Below are positions 1 to 7,672 of a DNA stretch of 31,961 nucleotides, piece by piece. Both the position numbers and the translations under genes were made by a program. This DNA is from DATCVR01 sp036566745 (GTDB taxonomy: Bacteria > Actinomycetota > Actinomycetes > Jiangellales > Jiangellaceae): assembly GCA_036566745.1 (NCBI GenBank), contig DATCVR010000293.1, positions 1-31,961 on the forward strand, given 5' to 3'. Under the pieces are notes generated by a model. The model did no database searches, was not told the origin of the DNA, and saw nothing but the letters and a program-made list of their open reading frames with translations. Numbering within the stretch: the stretch's first letter is position 1; each line of letters starts with the position of its first letter.

Positions 1-1273
1 CCCCCGACGTCCGATCCACCGACCCGTCATCCACCACAACCACCACATCCACCCCAGCGATCCCCAACGCCGCCCCCACCGTCACACCCACCCGATCCTG
101 CTCATCCTTCGCCGGAATGATCACAGCAACACCATCGGCACCGGCGGCGTCCGCCGGCCGCGGGGCGGTGAGCTCGCGGTACACATCGGCGGCGTGACGG
201 GCGGTGTCGTCCTCGTCCGGCCAGCTCTCGGACCGGGTGCGGCCCGCGGCGGCCAGGGCGGCCCGGCGGTCCGGGTCGTCGAGCAGCCCCACCACGGCGT
301 CGGCGACCGCGCGCGGGTCGCCCGGAGGCACCGTCACGGCGGCGTCGCCCACGAGCTCGGGCAGCCCGCCCACCTCGGTGGCCACCACCGGCACCCCGGC
401 GCGCATCGCCTCCTGCACCACGAGCGCGCGGGCCTCCCAGGTGGAGGTGATCAGGTAGAGGTCGGCCGCAGCCAGCAGATCGGGGACGTCGTCGCGGCGT
501 CCGAGCAACCGCACGTCCAGGCCGCCGTCGTCGACGATCGTCTGCAGACGGGCCTGTTCCGGCCCATCGCCGGCGATCACCACCAGCGGCTGCGGGTCGC
601 GACGACCCCAGGCAGCCACGGCCGCCAGCAGCGTGTCGTAGTCCTTCTGCGGCGCCAGCCGGCCCACGGCCAGCACTACCGGCCGCTCCCCCGCACCCAG
701 TTCGGCCCGGACCGCCTCGCGATCGCGCTGGGGGGCGGCCATCGCCGGCGCGGCCACCGGAGCCAGCCGGGCGTCGGCGGCGCCCAGCCTGCGGGCCCGC
801 TCGACGAGGTCCGACGACGCGCCCAGGGTCACGTCCGCTCGCCGCGCCGCCAGGGTCTCCAGGCCCGCCAGCAGGGTTCGCTTGGGCCCGCCACCCAGGA
901 CGGCGTTGTGCCACGTCGCCACGAACGGCGTGCGGCCCCGGCGGCGACGACCCAGCGCCAGGCCGGTCAACGCCGCCGCGCGGAACCCGTGGGCGTGCAC
1001 GACATCGGCGGAGCCCAGCACCCGCCGCAGCTCGCGCACCGCGGCGAGGTCCTGCTGTGGACGCGGCGCGGTGGCGATCTCCACCGGCACGAACCGCGCT
1101 CCGGCCTCCGCGAACCCGAACCGCTCGCCGGTCTCGGCAGGCGCGGCCACGGTCACCTGGACACCCAGGCCGGGCAGCCGTTCCACCAGGGAGCGGACGT
1201 GGGTGCCGACTCCCCCGGTGCTCGTCGCCAGCACGATCACGAGCTCGAGCGGACCGTCGTTCATCTTCGTCAT
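1..1273 (-). CDS. GT4 glycosyltransferase fused to a GT2 module (partial, runs off the left edge)
   Basis: Reading leftwards from ATG 1273 (second in-frame ATG at 1264), 424 codons are open to the window edge. Residues about 10-370 form a GT-B, family 4 retaining glycosyltransferase: a Gly-rich GGVGTHVRSL acceptor loop near the N-terminus, the AVGRLAPQKD nucleotide-sugar region, and an EX7E motif (EARALVVQE) near residue 280, followed by VGGLPELV. After a short Pro/Ala-rich linker a second domain begins near residue 380 with VAVIIPAKDE and then VVVVVDDGSVDRTS, the start of a GT-A, family 2 glycosyltransferase; the rest lies outside the window. No frameshift is seen at the junction. A GT4-GT2 fusion suggests successive sugar additions to a cell-envelope glycan; the acceptor is unknown. 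No signal peptide is visible, so it is probably cytosolic or membrane-associated. The start choice is uncertain because the GGTGAGG Shine-Dalgarno is either 2 or 11 bases from the two ATGs. Confidence 0.85.
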   Translation of the reverse strand, partial: MTKMNDGPLELVIVLATSTGGVGTHVRSLVERLPGLGVQVTVAAPAETGERFGFAEAGARFVPVEIATAPRPQQDLAAVRELRRVLGSADVVHAHGFRAAALTGLALGRRRRGRTPFVATWHNAVLGGGPKRTLLAGLETLAARRADVTLGASSDLVERARRLGAADARLAPVAAPAMAAPQRDREAVRAELGAGERPVVLAVGRLAPQKDYDTLLAAVAAWGRRDPQPLVVIAGDGPEQARLQTIVDDGGLDVRLLGRRDDVPDLLAAADLYLITSTWEARALVVQEAMRAGVPVVATEVGGLPELVGDAAVTVPPGDPRAVADAVVGLLDDPDRRAALAAAGRTRSESWPDEDDTARHAADVYRELTAPRPADAAGADGVAVIIPAKDEQDRVGVTVGAALGIAGVDVVVVVDDGSVDRTSG

Positions 1274-1318
1274 CGCCTCACCAAGGACATCGGATCGCGG
1301 CCGTCGACGACCGCGATG

Positions 1319-1349
1319 CCTTTCCGGCCGACCGTTTCGGCCGGAAAGG
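1319..1349. promoter_or_regulatory. 13-bp perfect inverted repeat between divergent genes
   Basis: Arms 1319-1331 and 1337-1349 are perfectly complementary (CCTTTCCGGCCGA and its reverse complement) around a 5-base loop. It lies 46 bases upstream of the glycosyltransferase start and about 160 bases upstream of the DUF2231 gene. No T-run follows on either strand, so an operator or leader hairpin is more likely than a classical terminator. The remainder of the 1274-1508 spacer shows no further convincing signal. Confidence 0.5.
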
Positions 1350-1508
1350 AAGGAAATCTGACTACGTACAGTGCGCTGCAGTGGAAGTCTCATGTCATCA
1401 CAGGAACGGTGCCTCGTCCGCACCGCCTGAGAACCTAGGGACCCACGCCTGCGCCGTGCAAGGGGGCCAGGTTGTTGGCCAGCACCGACGCCGTCCGCGG
1501 AGGCCGAC

Positions 1509-2123
1509 ATGAACGAACGAGAGCTCGGCACGGTGATCCGGCTGCCGACCGGCCGATCCGCCACAGACGACCACCAACCGCTGCTCGTGCGCCTCGCTCG
1601 ACGGGTCGAGTCCGCCGAGACGATCGACCGGTTCGCCGGACCCGTCCGCACGGCGTCGCGAGCGCTGCTGTCCACACCGCGCCGCCGCGCCCTCCTGCTC
1701 GGCAGCTGGCAGGGACACGCCCTGCATCCGGTGCTCACCGACCTGCCGATCGGCGCCTGGACGGTGGTCTGGGCACTCGACCTCTCGGGCTGGCGGGCTG
1801 CGCGACCCGTGGCCGAGCAGATCCTGGCCGCGGGCCTGGTGTCCGCGGTGCCCACCGTGGTGACCGGACTGGCCGAATGGGGTGGGTTACGTGCCGCCGA
1901 CCAGCGCGTCGGCCTGGTCCACGCGGGCGGCAACCTCGCCGCGGTCGGGCTCTACGGCGCGTCGTGGCACGCTCGCCGGAGGGGCCACCACGGCAGAGGC
2001 GTGGCGCTCGGGATGATCGGCGCGACGGTCGCCACGGCGGCGGGCTACCTCGGCGGCCATCTGGCCCACGCGCGCAAGGTCTCGTCGCGTCATCCGTCGT
2101 TCGACCACGACTCGCTGCGCTGA
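1509..2123 (+). CDS. DUF2231 family membrane protein
   Basis: A 204-residue protein with a polar N-terminal 60 residues and four hydrophobic segments at about 73-92, 101-122, 135-153 and 164-184. The hallmark GHALHPVLTDLPIGAW motif of DUF2231 (residues 69-84) is intact. Proteins of this family are small integral membrane proteins of unknown biochemical role, often found beside Rieske or other redox proteins; no such partner is seen here. The start at ATG 1509 follows a purine-rich GCGGAGGC stretch that can serve as the Shine-Dalgarno. The gene converges on the next one with only three bases between the stop codons, so little room exists for a terminator. Confidence 0.85.
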   Translation: MNERELGTVIRLPTGRSATDDHQPLLVRLARRVESAETIDRFAGPVRTASRALLSTPRRRALLLGSWQGHALHPVLTDLPIGAWTVVWALDLSGWRAARPVAEQILAAGLVSAVPTVVTGLAEWGGLRAADQRVGLVHAGGNLAAVGLYGASWHARRRGHHGRGVALGMIGATVATAAGYLGGHLAHARKVSSRHPSFDHDSLR

Positions 2124-2126
2124 CGT

Positions 2127-3011
2127 TCAGGACGACTCCGCGGCCGCCGTCCCGGCCGGCTGGCCGGCCTCTCGCCCGGCAGGCGGTCCGGCAGGCGGTC
2201 CGGCAGGCGGTCCGGCAGGCGGTCCGGCTGGCCGTCCGGTTCCCCGCCCCGCCGCCTCGTCGCTCACCATCGCCGCCATGTGCCGGTGTCGCGCCTCGGG
2301 GGCCATCCCCATGAAGTGCACCGCGTGCGGATGACGCACCGTGGGGCGGTCGGCGTACGACTCGGCGCTGCTGTTGAACACACTGGCGTCGTCACGGCCC
2401 CGCAGGTAGGGCTGGTTCCAGCCGGGCGGCAGCCAGCTGGTGGCCGCCAGGAACCGGTTGCCCGGCCCAGGACGCGCCCACCGGTACCGCTCGTCGCCGC
2501 GCTCCCAGCCCAGTGCGGCGAGGACCGCGCCCTGGTCGGCCCACGGCCCCGGCTGTTCGCCCGCCGCCTCGACCGCGTCGAGGAAGTCGAAGGCCTCCGG
2601 ACCCGACCGCATCAGCCAGACTCCGGTGTTGGGGTTCACCCGGTGTTCGTACGGCACCTGCTCGATGGCCAGGGCCTGGAAGCTGTCCGGCCGGAGGTGG
2701 TCGGCGACGTCCTCGTCGTCGCGGACGATCAGCACGTCGGCGTCGAGCCACAGCGCGAGCGGGTACGCATCGAGTGCCCCCCGCAGGAGCCCGACCTTCG
2801 CCCATTTCGCCCGCTGGGCGGAGTCGTCGGCACCCACGCCGTCGGACTCGAGGTCGTCGACGACGACGTCGTATCCCCAGCATGCGGCATATCTGCGAAA
2901 CGTGGGCAGCGCGAGGTCGTGGAGCATCTCGCGCATCTGCGGACCAGCAGCGGTGACCAGCGCACCACGCCGCGACGAGTGAGTCGCCGGGACCATCGGA
3001 TGGATCGACAT
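2127..3011 (-). CDS. Glycosyltransferase-like protein (GMA12/MNN10, GT34-like) with GPPA-repeat tail
   Basis: A 294-residue protein. ALVTAAGPQM at residues 17-26 is followed by LWLDADVLIV, whose DAD at 90-92 matches the metal- and nucleotide-sugar-binding DXD motif of GT-A enzymes. NPNTGVWLM (about 127-134), a WADQGA motif (157-162) and a late VHFMG histidine complete the pattern of the galactosyl transferase GMA12/MNN10 family. It probably transfers a hexose to a glycan; donor and acceptor are unknown. No signal peptide or membrane segment is seen. The C-terminal 35 residues are low complexity, with a (GPPA)n run encoded by 12-bp DNA repeats. The start is supported by CAGGAGG seven bases upstream of ATG 3011. 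Confidence 0.7.
   Translation of the reverse strand: MSIHPMVPATHSSRRGALVTAAGPQMREMLHDLALPTFRRYAACWGYDVVVDDLESDGVGADDSAQRAKWAKVGLLRGALDAYPLALWLDADVLIVRDDEDVADHLRPDSFQALAIEQVPYEHRVNPNTGVWLMRSGPEAFDFLDAVEAAGEQPGPWADQGAVLAALGWERGDERYRWARPGPGNRFLAATSWLPPGWNQPYLRGRDDASVFNSSAESYADRPTVRHPHAVHFMGMAPEARHRHMAAMVSDEAAGRGTGRPAGPPAGPPAGPPAGPPAGREAGQPAGTAAAESS
2178..2237. repeat. 12-bp tandem repeat inside the glycosyltransferase-like gene
   Basis: Four exact copies of GGCAGGCGGTCC occupy 2178-2225 and a degenerate fifth (GGCTGGCCGTCC) fills 2226-2237. Read on the minus strand they encode the Gly-Pro-Pro-Ala tail. The unit is a multiple of three, so copy-number change would alter tail length without breaking the frame. 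Confidence 0.9.
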
Positions 3012-3074
3012 GGCGCCTCCTGACCTGTTGATCCTGGCACTCCGGGACCGTCATGGCCAGCGCTACCCGGGGGG

Positions 3075-3126
3075 TTGACGCTCGATCGGGACGCGTGTAG
3101 AAATCGTTGGGAAAGCGCTTTCCCAA
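3075..3126 (+). promoter_or_regulatory. Sigma-70-like promoter with perfect 20-bp LacI-type operator
   Basis: TTGACG at 3075-3080 and TAGAAA at 3098-3103 are spaced by 17 bases and fit -35 and -10 boxes. Directly after, 3107-3126 is a perfect palindrome, TTGGGAAAGCGCTTTCCCAA, with the central CG and GAAAGCGCTTTC core typical of LacI/GalR-family operators. It covers the expected transcription start near 3110, so bound repressor would block initiation. The ATG at 3156 lies 30 bases downstream. No LacI-family gene is present in the window, so the regulator is encoded elsewhere. Confidence 0.75.
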
Positions 3127-3155
3127 CCCGCTCTCCCACGAGCAAGGGGATCCAG

Positions 3156-4633
3156 ATGCTCCTGCCATCCAGCGCTCGCGCACGCCTGATCGCCTCCTCG
3201 TCGGCCATCGCCGCGGCGGCCACGCTGCTGTTCGCAGCGCCCGCTCCGGCCGGTCCCGACGACCCGATCCTCGACCCCGTCCCGGAGGACCCGATCGTCT
3301 CCGGGCTGACTCTCACCCTCGACGAGTTCGCCTCGTTCCCCAAGACGGAGACCACGCCGGCGCCGATCGACCCGCGCCTCGTCCGGTGGGCCCGGGTGAA
3401 CTACCTCGGCGAGATCCCCGACGGCTCGGGGCGGCTCTACGTCCCCGACCTGAACGGCACGCTGTACCTCGTCGAGGACGGCACGCCGCATCCGTACCTC
3501 GACGTGGGCGGCACGTTCGCCCCCGACTTCGTCTCCGGTCGCGGCCTCGGCAGCGGCTTCGGGTTCGTCACGTTCCATCCCGACTTCGAGCGCAACGGCA
3601 GGTTCTACACCGTCCACACCGAGTGGGGCGCGGCGCTCACCGAGAAGACCCCGACCTCACGCCCCAGCCCGGCACGCGCTTCCACGGCGTGGTCACCGAA
3701 TGGACCGCCACCGACCCGTCGGCCAGTACGTTCAGCGGCACCCACCGCGAGGTGCTGCGCCTCGGGTTCTCCGGCCAGATCCACGGCATCCAGCAGATCG
3801 ACTTCAACCCCACGGCCCAGCGCTGGGACCGCGATTACGGCCTGTTGTACATCGCGGCCGGCGACGGCGGCGCCGGGGTGACCACCGACGACCCGCAGAA
3901 CCTCGCCATCCCCCAGGGCAAGATCCTGCGCATCGACCCGCGCGGGACGGACAGCGCCAACGGCCGGTACGGCATCCCGCGGAGCAATCCGTTCGTCGGC
4001 GACGACGGCGCGCTGGGCGAGATCTACGCCCTCGGGATGCGCGACCCGCACCGCTTCAGCTGGGACCCGAGCGCGGGCAACCGGATGTTCCTCGGGCACA
4101 TCGGCGAGCACGAGATCGAGGCCATCTACGACGTCCGGGCCGGCGACAACTTCGGCTGGAGCGAGCGCGAGGGCGCCTTCGAGTTCCGCCAGGAAGACCG
4201 CTGCAACCTCTACCCGCTGCCCGCCGACGACGATCGCTACGGCTACACCTACCCGGTGGCCGCGTTCGACCACGATCCGCCGCCGGACCTGCCCTGCACC
4301 TCCGACAGCGGCCACGCCGTCAGCGGCGGCTTCGTCTATCGCGGAGACGACCTGCGCCATCTGCGCGGGAAGTACGTCTTCGCCGACCTCGTCGACGGCC
4401 GCCTCTTCTACACCAACGCCGCCGAGATGCGCCGCGGGGAGCCACCGGCCACGATCTACCAACTCAGCCTCGTCGACGCGGACGGCCAGACCGTGACGAT
4501 GCGCGACCTCGCCGGCAGCACCCGCGTCGACCTGCGGTTCGGTTCCGACGCTGACGGCGAGCTCTACATCTCGTCGAAGGCCAACGGCACGATCTGGCAG
4601 GTGACGGGCGCCAGCTGGGCCTCTGGCGGCTGA
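3156..4633 (+). pseudogene. Secreted GSDH-type (PQQ-dependent) sugar dehydrogenase, split by a one-base frameshift
   Basis: ATG 3156 follows AGCAAGGGGA and opens a Sec signal peptide (MLLPSSARARL, hydrophobic core, cleavage near Ala-Pro-Ala-Gly about residue 33). The mature part fits the soluble glucose/sorbosone dehydrogenase six-bladed propeller: YLGEIPDGSGRLYVPD, GLGSGFGFVTFHPDF, then GLLYIAAGDGGAG, QGKILRIDPRG, EIYALGMRDPHRFSWDP, LGHIGEHEIEAIYDVRAGDN, and a C-terminal DADGELYISSKANGTIWQV. These PQQ- and calcium-dependent enzymes oxidise aldoses outside the membrane. The first part is in the frame of 3156 up to about 3650 and the rest is in the next frame. One extra C in the C-run 3649-3652 would join them as ...EKTP-DLTPQPG... 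Without it translation stops at 3881 after 241 codons. It is either a true pseudogene or a sequencing error; everything else looks intact. It is followed by the LamG gene 38 bases on. Confidence 0.8.
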
Positions 4634-4671
4634 CCTCCGTCCCGCACCGACGACCCGACCTGGAGGATGCC

Positions 4672-5667
4672 ATGCGTCGACCTCACCTCCGCCGGTTGAT
4701 CGCCGTCCCGCTGGCGGCCGCCCTGTGCGGCTCGCTGGCGGTCACGGCGGCCGGCACCGACACTCGAACCGACACCGCGACCGAGACCGTGTCCCGCCCC
4801 GACCCGGACGTCTTCCCGACCCTCGGCCGCGACCTCGTCGTCCACTACGACTTCGAGCACCCGGTGCCGGGCAACCCGGCCCAGGAGCAGGACCAGGGGT
4901 TCTCCGGCACGAACCTCGACCTGGTCAACGGCGGCGCCGCGATGCGCGTGCCCGACGGCGCCCATCGCGGTAGCACGTTCTCGATGCAGACCCAGCAGGT
5001 GAACCCGACGGTCGCAGGCAACGACGACTGGAAGGCCGGGGTGTGGTCGTCGACCGGGGTGCCCACCCTCCACGCCTTCAACGGGGCGAGGGAGACCACC
5101 GTCATGGGCTGGTTCAAGATGACCGGCCAGAACCCCGGCCCCAACTCGAACTCGGCCAATCCGGACGACTTCTACGGCGCGATCGGACTGGCCGGCGTCC
5201 TCAGCGGCGACTCCGACGGACATGCCGTCCGCGCCCTGCTCGAGCTCATCAACGTCAACGGCGAGCTGCGGGTGGTGGCGCTGGGGCGGCGCGTCGACGG
5301 CAGCGCCTCGCAGACCTTCGCGGCCAGCGAGGACTGGCGCACCCTCCTGCCACCGGACGAGTGGGTGTTCCTGGCGGCGACGTTCGACTTCGACGAAGGC
5401 ACGATGGCGCTGTACAAGAACGGCCGGCCGATCGATGGGTTCTACGTGGTCGACGGCGATCCGTGGGGCGTCGAAGACGGCGCCGGGCCGCACCTCACGT
5501 CGCCCACCGACCCGCGCGGCATCAAGATCGGCGGGAGCTTCCCCCAGGACACCCGCGAGAACAATCCCTGCCACTGCCGTTTCGACAGCCTGATGTTCCT
5601 CGACCGGGCGATCTCACCGGCGGAGGTGTGGTTGCAGTACAGCTGGGTGACCGGCATGCGAGGCTGA
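4672..5667 (+). CDS. Secreted LamG/concanavalin A-like domain protein
   Basis: A 331-residue protein that starts at ATG 4672 behind TGGAGGATGCC. Residues 1-27 form a signal peptide (MRRPHLRRL, hydrophobic stretch, AVTAAG). After a Thr-rich linker, LVVHYDFEH near residue 60 begins a laminin G-like/concanavalin A-like beta-sandwich. Typical strands are TTVMGWFKM, ALLELINVNGELRVVALG, WVFLAATFDFDEGTMALYKNGRPI, IKIGGSF and the closing DSLMFLDRAISPAEV. Such domains bind polysaccharides or host glycans; no catalytic residues are recognisable. It lies 38 bases downstream of the frameshifted sugar dehydrogenase, is in the same orientation and is followed by a strong hairpin. The two are therefore probably one transcript under the LacI-type operator, the LamG protein perhaps helping to hold or recognise the substrate. 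Confidence 0.8.
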   Translation: MRRPHLRRLIAVPLAAALCGSLAVTAAGTDTRTDTATETVSRPDPDVFPTLGRDLVVHYDFEHPVPGNPAQEQDQGFSGTNLDLVNGGAAMRVPDGAHRGSTFSMQTQQVNPTVAGNDDWKAGVWSSTGVPTLHAFNGARETTVMGWFKMTGQNPGPNSNSANPDDFYGAIGLAGVLSGDSDGHAVRALLELINVNGELRVVALGRRVDGSASQTFAASEDWRTLLPPDEWVFLAATFDFDEGTMALYKNGRPIDGFYVVDGDPWGVEDGAGPHLTSPTDPRGIKIGGSFPQDTRENNPCHCRFDSLMFLDRAISPAEVWLQYSWVTGMRG

Positions 5668-5675
5668 GCGGCGAG

Positions 5676-5708
5676 GTGGTGCCGGGCGGATCCCCCGCCC
5701 GGCACCAC
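5676..5708 (+). terminator. Strong hairpin terminator after the GSDH-LamG operon
   Basis: A perfect 14-bp GC-rich stem (5676-5689 with 5695-5708) closes on a 5-base loop, nine bases after the LamG stop codon. No T-run follows, as is common for actinobacterial terminators. Confidence 0.75.
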
Positions 5709-5777
5709 TCACGTCACGCTGGTCCAACGCACCGAATGGCTGGCCTCGATGGTCGAGGACTTCCTCGACGCAGCCTG

Positions 5778-5792
5778 ACCAGTCATACTGGT
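5778..5792. promoter_or_regulatory. 6-3-6 inverted repeat upstream of the XRE-TPR regulator
   Basis: ACCAGT-CAT-ACTGGT is a perfect dyad ending 18 bases before the GTG start at 5811. CATACT inside it could act as a -10 box. The position suggests an operator for autoregulation by the downstream HTH protein; this is inference. Confidence 0.4.
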
Positions 5793-5810
5793 GGTCCACG
5801 GGGAGCCACC

Positions 5811-7202
5811 GTGTCGAGCGAACAGGGTGCTGCCGTGGACCTCCCCGAACTCCTCACGTCCCTCCGACGAGCGCGAGGCATGTCCCAAGGACGTCTCGCG
5901 GAGTTGTTGTGCGACCTGTCGGGCCGGCCCACCGTGACCCGCTCGGAGATCTCGCGCTACGAACGAGGTGTCAGAACGCCGTCCACCTACTGGAAGCGGT
6001 GGCTGGCCGTCGCGCTCAACGTCCCGGTGACCCACCTCGAGCGCACTGCCGCGTCCGGCAGCGTGATCCTCACCGGCTCCGGCGACGACGACTCGGCTGA
6101 TCAGCTCGCGTCAAGTACCCGGCGCTCCATTCTGGAGAGCCCCTGGACTCCACCGGGTACCCTCACCGCGATCGCCGCCACCAGCCAAGGAGGGCTCATG
6201 GACCGTCGGCGCTACCTGATCTCGGCCGGAGCCGACCTCGCCAATCTGGCCACCAACTGGGCAGGCGCACTCGACGATCCGACCCGATGGTCCTACGCCA
6301 GCGGCCGCCAGCTCTCCGAGGCCGTCATCCTCAGCCTCGAACAACGCCTCGACCACCTCCGTCATCTCGACGACGCCATCGGCGGCAGCGAGCTGTACCC
6401 CCTCGCCAGCGCCGAGTACGCCCTGATGAGCAAGCTCGCTGACGGCGCCGACATCGACAGTCCACTCGGGCGGCGGCTGCTCTCGGCGCTGGCCGAGGCC
6501 GCGCGCATCTGCGGCTGGCTCAACTACGACGCCGGCCGCCATGCCAGCGCGCAGTCGTTCTACGTCACCGCGCTGCGTGCCTCGTCCACCGCGGGCGACG
6601 CCGAGGCCGGGGCCCACATCCTCGGCCGCATGGCCGACCAGGTCCTCAACGTCGGCAATCCGCAGGACGCCCTCAACCTCATGCGCACGGCGCAGGAACA
6701 GGTCGCCCACCGCACCACGCCGCGGGTGCGCGCGATGCTGCACGCCTTCGCCGGGTGTGCCCTGTCCCGCACCGGCGATCGCAGTCGGGCGGCGCGCGAG
6801 TTCGACGCCGCGCGCGAGGCCATGAGCGCCGGGGTCCACGACGACGACCCCGCCTGGATCTACTGGATGACCGACGCCGAGGTGGGGATGCTGGCGGGTT
6901 CCGCCGCCCACGACCTCGGCGACTACCGCCGCGCCGTCGACCACTACGCCACCGCGCGGCAGAGCTACGACGCCCACACCTACGTCCGCGACACCGCGCT
7001 GTTCCTCGCCCGTGAGGCCCGCGCCCACCTCGCACTGGGTGACGTCGAGACCGCCTGTGCCACCGCGGCCCAGGCGCTGACGTTCGGGGGCGAGATCAGC
7101 TCGGCGCGCCCGTCGGACACCCTCAGCGACTTCCGGGCCGAGCTCATCCCCCACCGTGACGTCGTGGCAGCCCGCGACTTCCTCGAGCTCAGCGCGGCGT
7201 AA
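5811..7202 (+). CDS. XRE-family HTH regulator with TPR-like C-terminal region
   Basis: The reading frame is open far upstream, but protein-like sequence begins at GTG 5811 (GGGGAG five bases before it); a second in-frame GTG is at 5835. The 463-residue product has an XRE/Cro-C1 helix-turn-helix at about residues 12-75 (LRRARGMSQGRLAELL... TRSEISRYERGVRTP). A linker leads to MDRRRYLIS near residue 130, then helical repeats containing GRMADQVLNVGNPQDALNLM, HAFAGCALSRTGDRSRAAREF and DLGDYRRAVDHYATARQSY. This architecture is common for actinobacterial pathway or development regulators whose TPR part senses a ligand or partner. No adjacent target is obvious; the DUF1232 gene follows after 47 bases. 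The ATG at 6198 has a near-perfect internal Shine-Dalgarno (see findings), so a TPR-only product is conceivable. Confidence 0.8.
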   Translation: MSSEQGAAVDLPELLTSLRRARGMSQGRLAELLCDLSGRPTVTRSEISRYERGVRTPSTYWKRWLAVALNVPVTHLERTAASGSVILTGSGDDDSADQLASSTRRSILESPWTPPGTLTAIAATSQGGLMDRRRYLISAGADLANLATNWAGALDDPTRWSYASGRQLSEAVILSLEQRLDHLRHLDDAIGGSELYPLASAEYALMSKLADGADIDSPLGRRLLSALAEAARICGWLNYDAGRHASAQSFYVTALRASSTAGDAEAGAHILGRMADQVLNVGNPQDALNLMRTAQEQVAHRTTPRVRAMLHAFAGCALSRTGDRSRAAREFDAAREAMSAGVHDDDPAWIYWMTDAEVGMLAGSAAHDLGDYRRAVDHYATARQSYDAHTYVRDTALFLAREARAHLALGDVETACATAAQALTFGGEISSARPSDTLSDFRAELIPHRDVVAARDFLELSAA

Positions 7203-7249
7203 CACCGCGGCAGCGGCGAGCCCTACGCTCTCGGTGTGGAGAGGCACCG

Positions 7250-7645
7250 ATGTCCGGCTGGCTGACCGGTCTCGCCGTGGCGGTGGGCTGCATCGTGGTG
7301 AGCTGGGGCGTCCTGCTCCTGCTCGCCCGCACGCTGCCGCCCGGCACGGCCCGCGACCTCGCTGCGTTCATCCCGGACTGCGTCACCACGGTGCGGCGCC
7401 TGCGTGCCGACCCGCGGGTCCCGCGCCGCGCCAAGATCGCCATCGTGGTGGCGGGGCTGTGGGTGGCGAGCCCGATCGACCTGATCCCGGAGTTCCTGCC
7501 GATCATCGGGCCGCTCGACGACGTCGTCGTGGTGGCCCTGGCTCTGCGCTACGCCGGCCGGCAGGTGCCGCGCGAGGTGCTGGTCGAGGCATGGCCCGGC
7601 GAGACCCGCCTCCTTCAGCGGCTGCTCGGCCCTGTCACCCACTGA
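7250..7645 (+). CDS. DUF1232 (YkvA-like) small membrane protein
   Basis: A 131-residue protein. A first hydrophobic segment covers about residues 4-26 (LTGLAVAVGCIVVSWGVLLLLA). The DUF1232 core follows: a basic stretch (RRLRADPRVPRRAKIAI), a second membrane segment, and the diagnostic SPIDLIPEFLPIIGPLDDV motif at about 84-103. The family is widespread and its biochemical function is unknown. ATG 7250 is preceded by GTGGAGAGG. It lies in the same direction as the XRE-TPR gene with a 47-base gap and no visible terminator, so readthrough is possible. It converges with the MarR gene. Confidence 0.85.
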   Translation: MSGWLTGLAVAVGCIVVSWGVLLLLARTLPPGTARDLAAFIPDCVTTVRRLRADPRVPRRAKIAIVVAGLWVASPIDLIPEFLPIIGPLDDVVVVALALRYAGRQVPREVLVEAWPGETRLLQRLLGPVTH

Positions 7646-7672
7646 CACCTGGCACCGACGCCGACTCGGGGG

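Noticed and set aside
2178..2237. CRISPR-like array
   Set aside because: Units of 12 bp are directly adjacent without spacers and encode protein; it is a minisatellite.
1472..2314. Long plus-strand frame over the DUF2231 gene
   Set aside because: Arg/Pro-rich shadow translation that overlaps the well-supported DUF2231 frame and the repeat region.
3107..3650. Upstream part of the sugar dehydrogenase's second frame as a real N-terminus starting at 3107
   Set aside because: The predicted sequence is Arg/Pro-rich and starts inside the LacI-type operator. The signal peptide and propeller blades lie in the frame of 3156.
5043..5810. N-terminal extension of the XRE-TPR regulator into the LamG gene
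   Set aside because: It reads a shadow frame of the LamG gene, crosses a terminator hairpin, and the HTH begins only after 5811.
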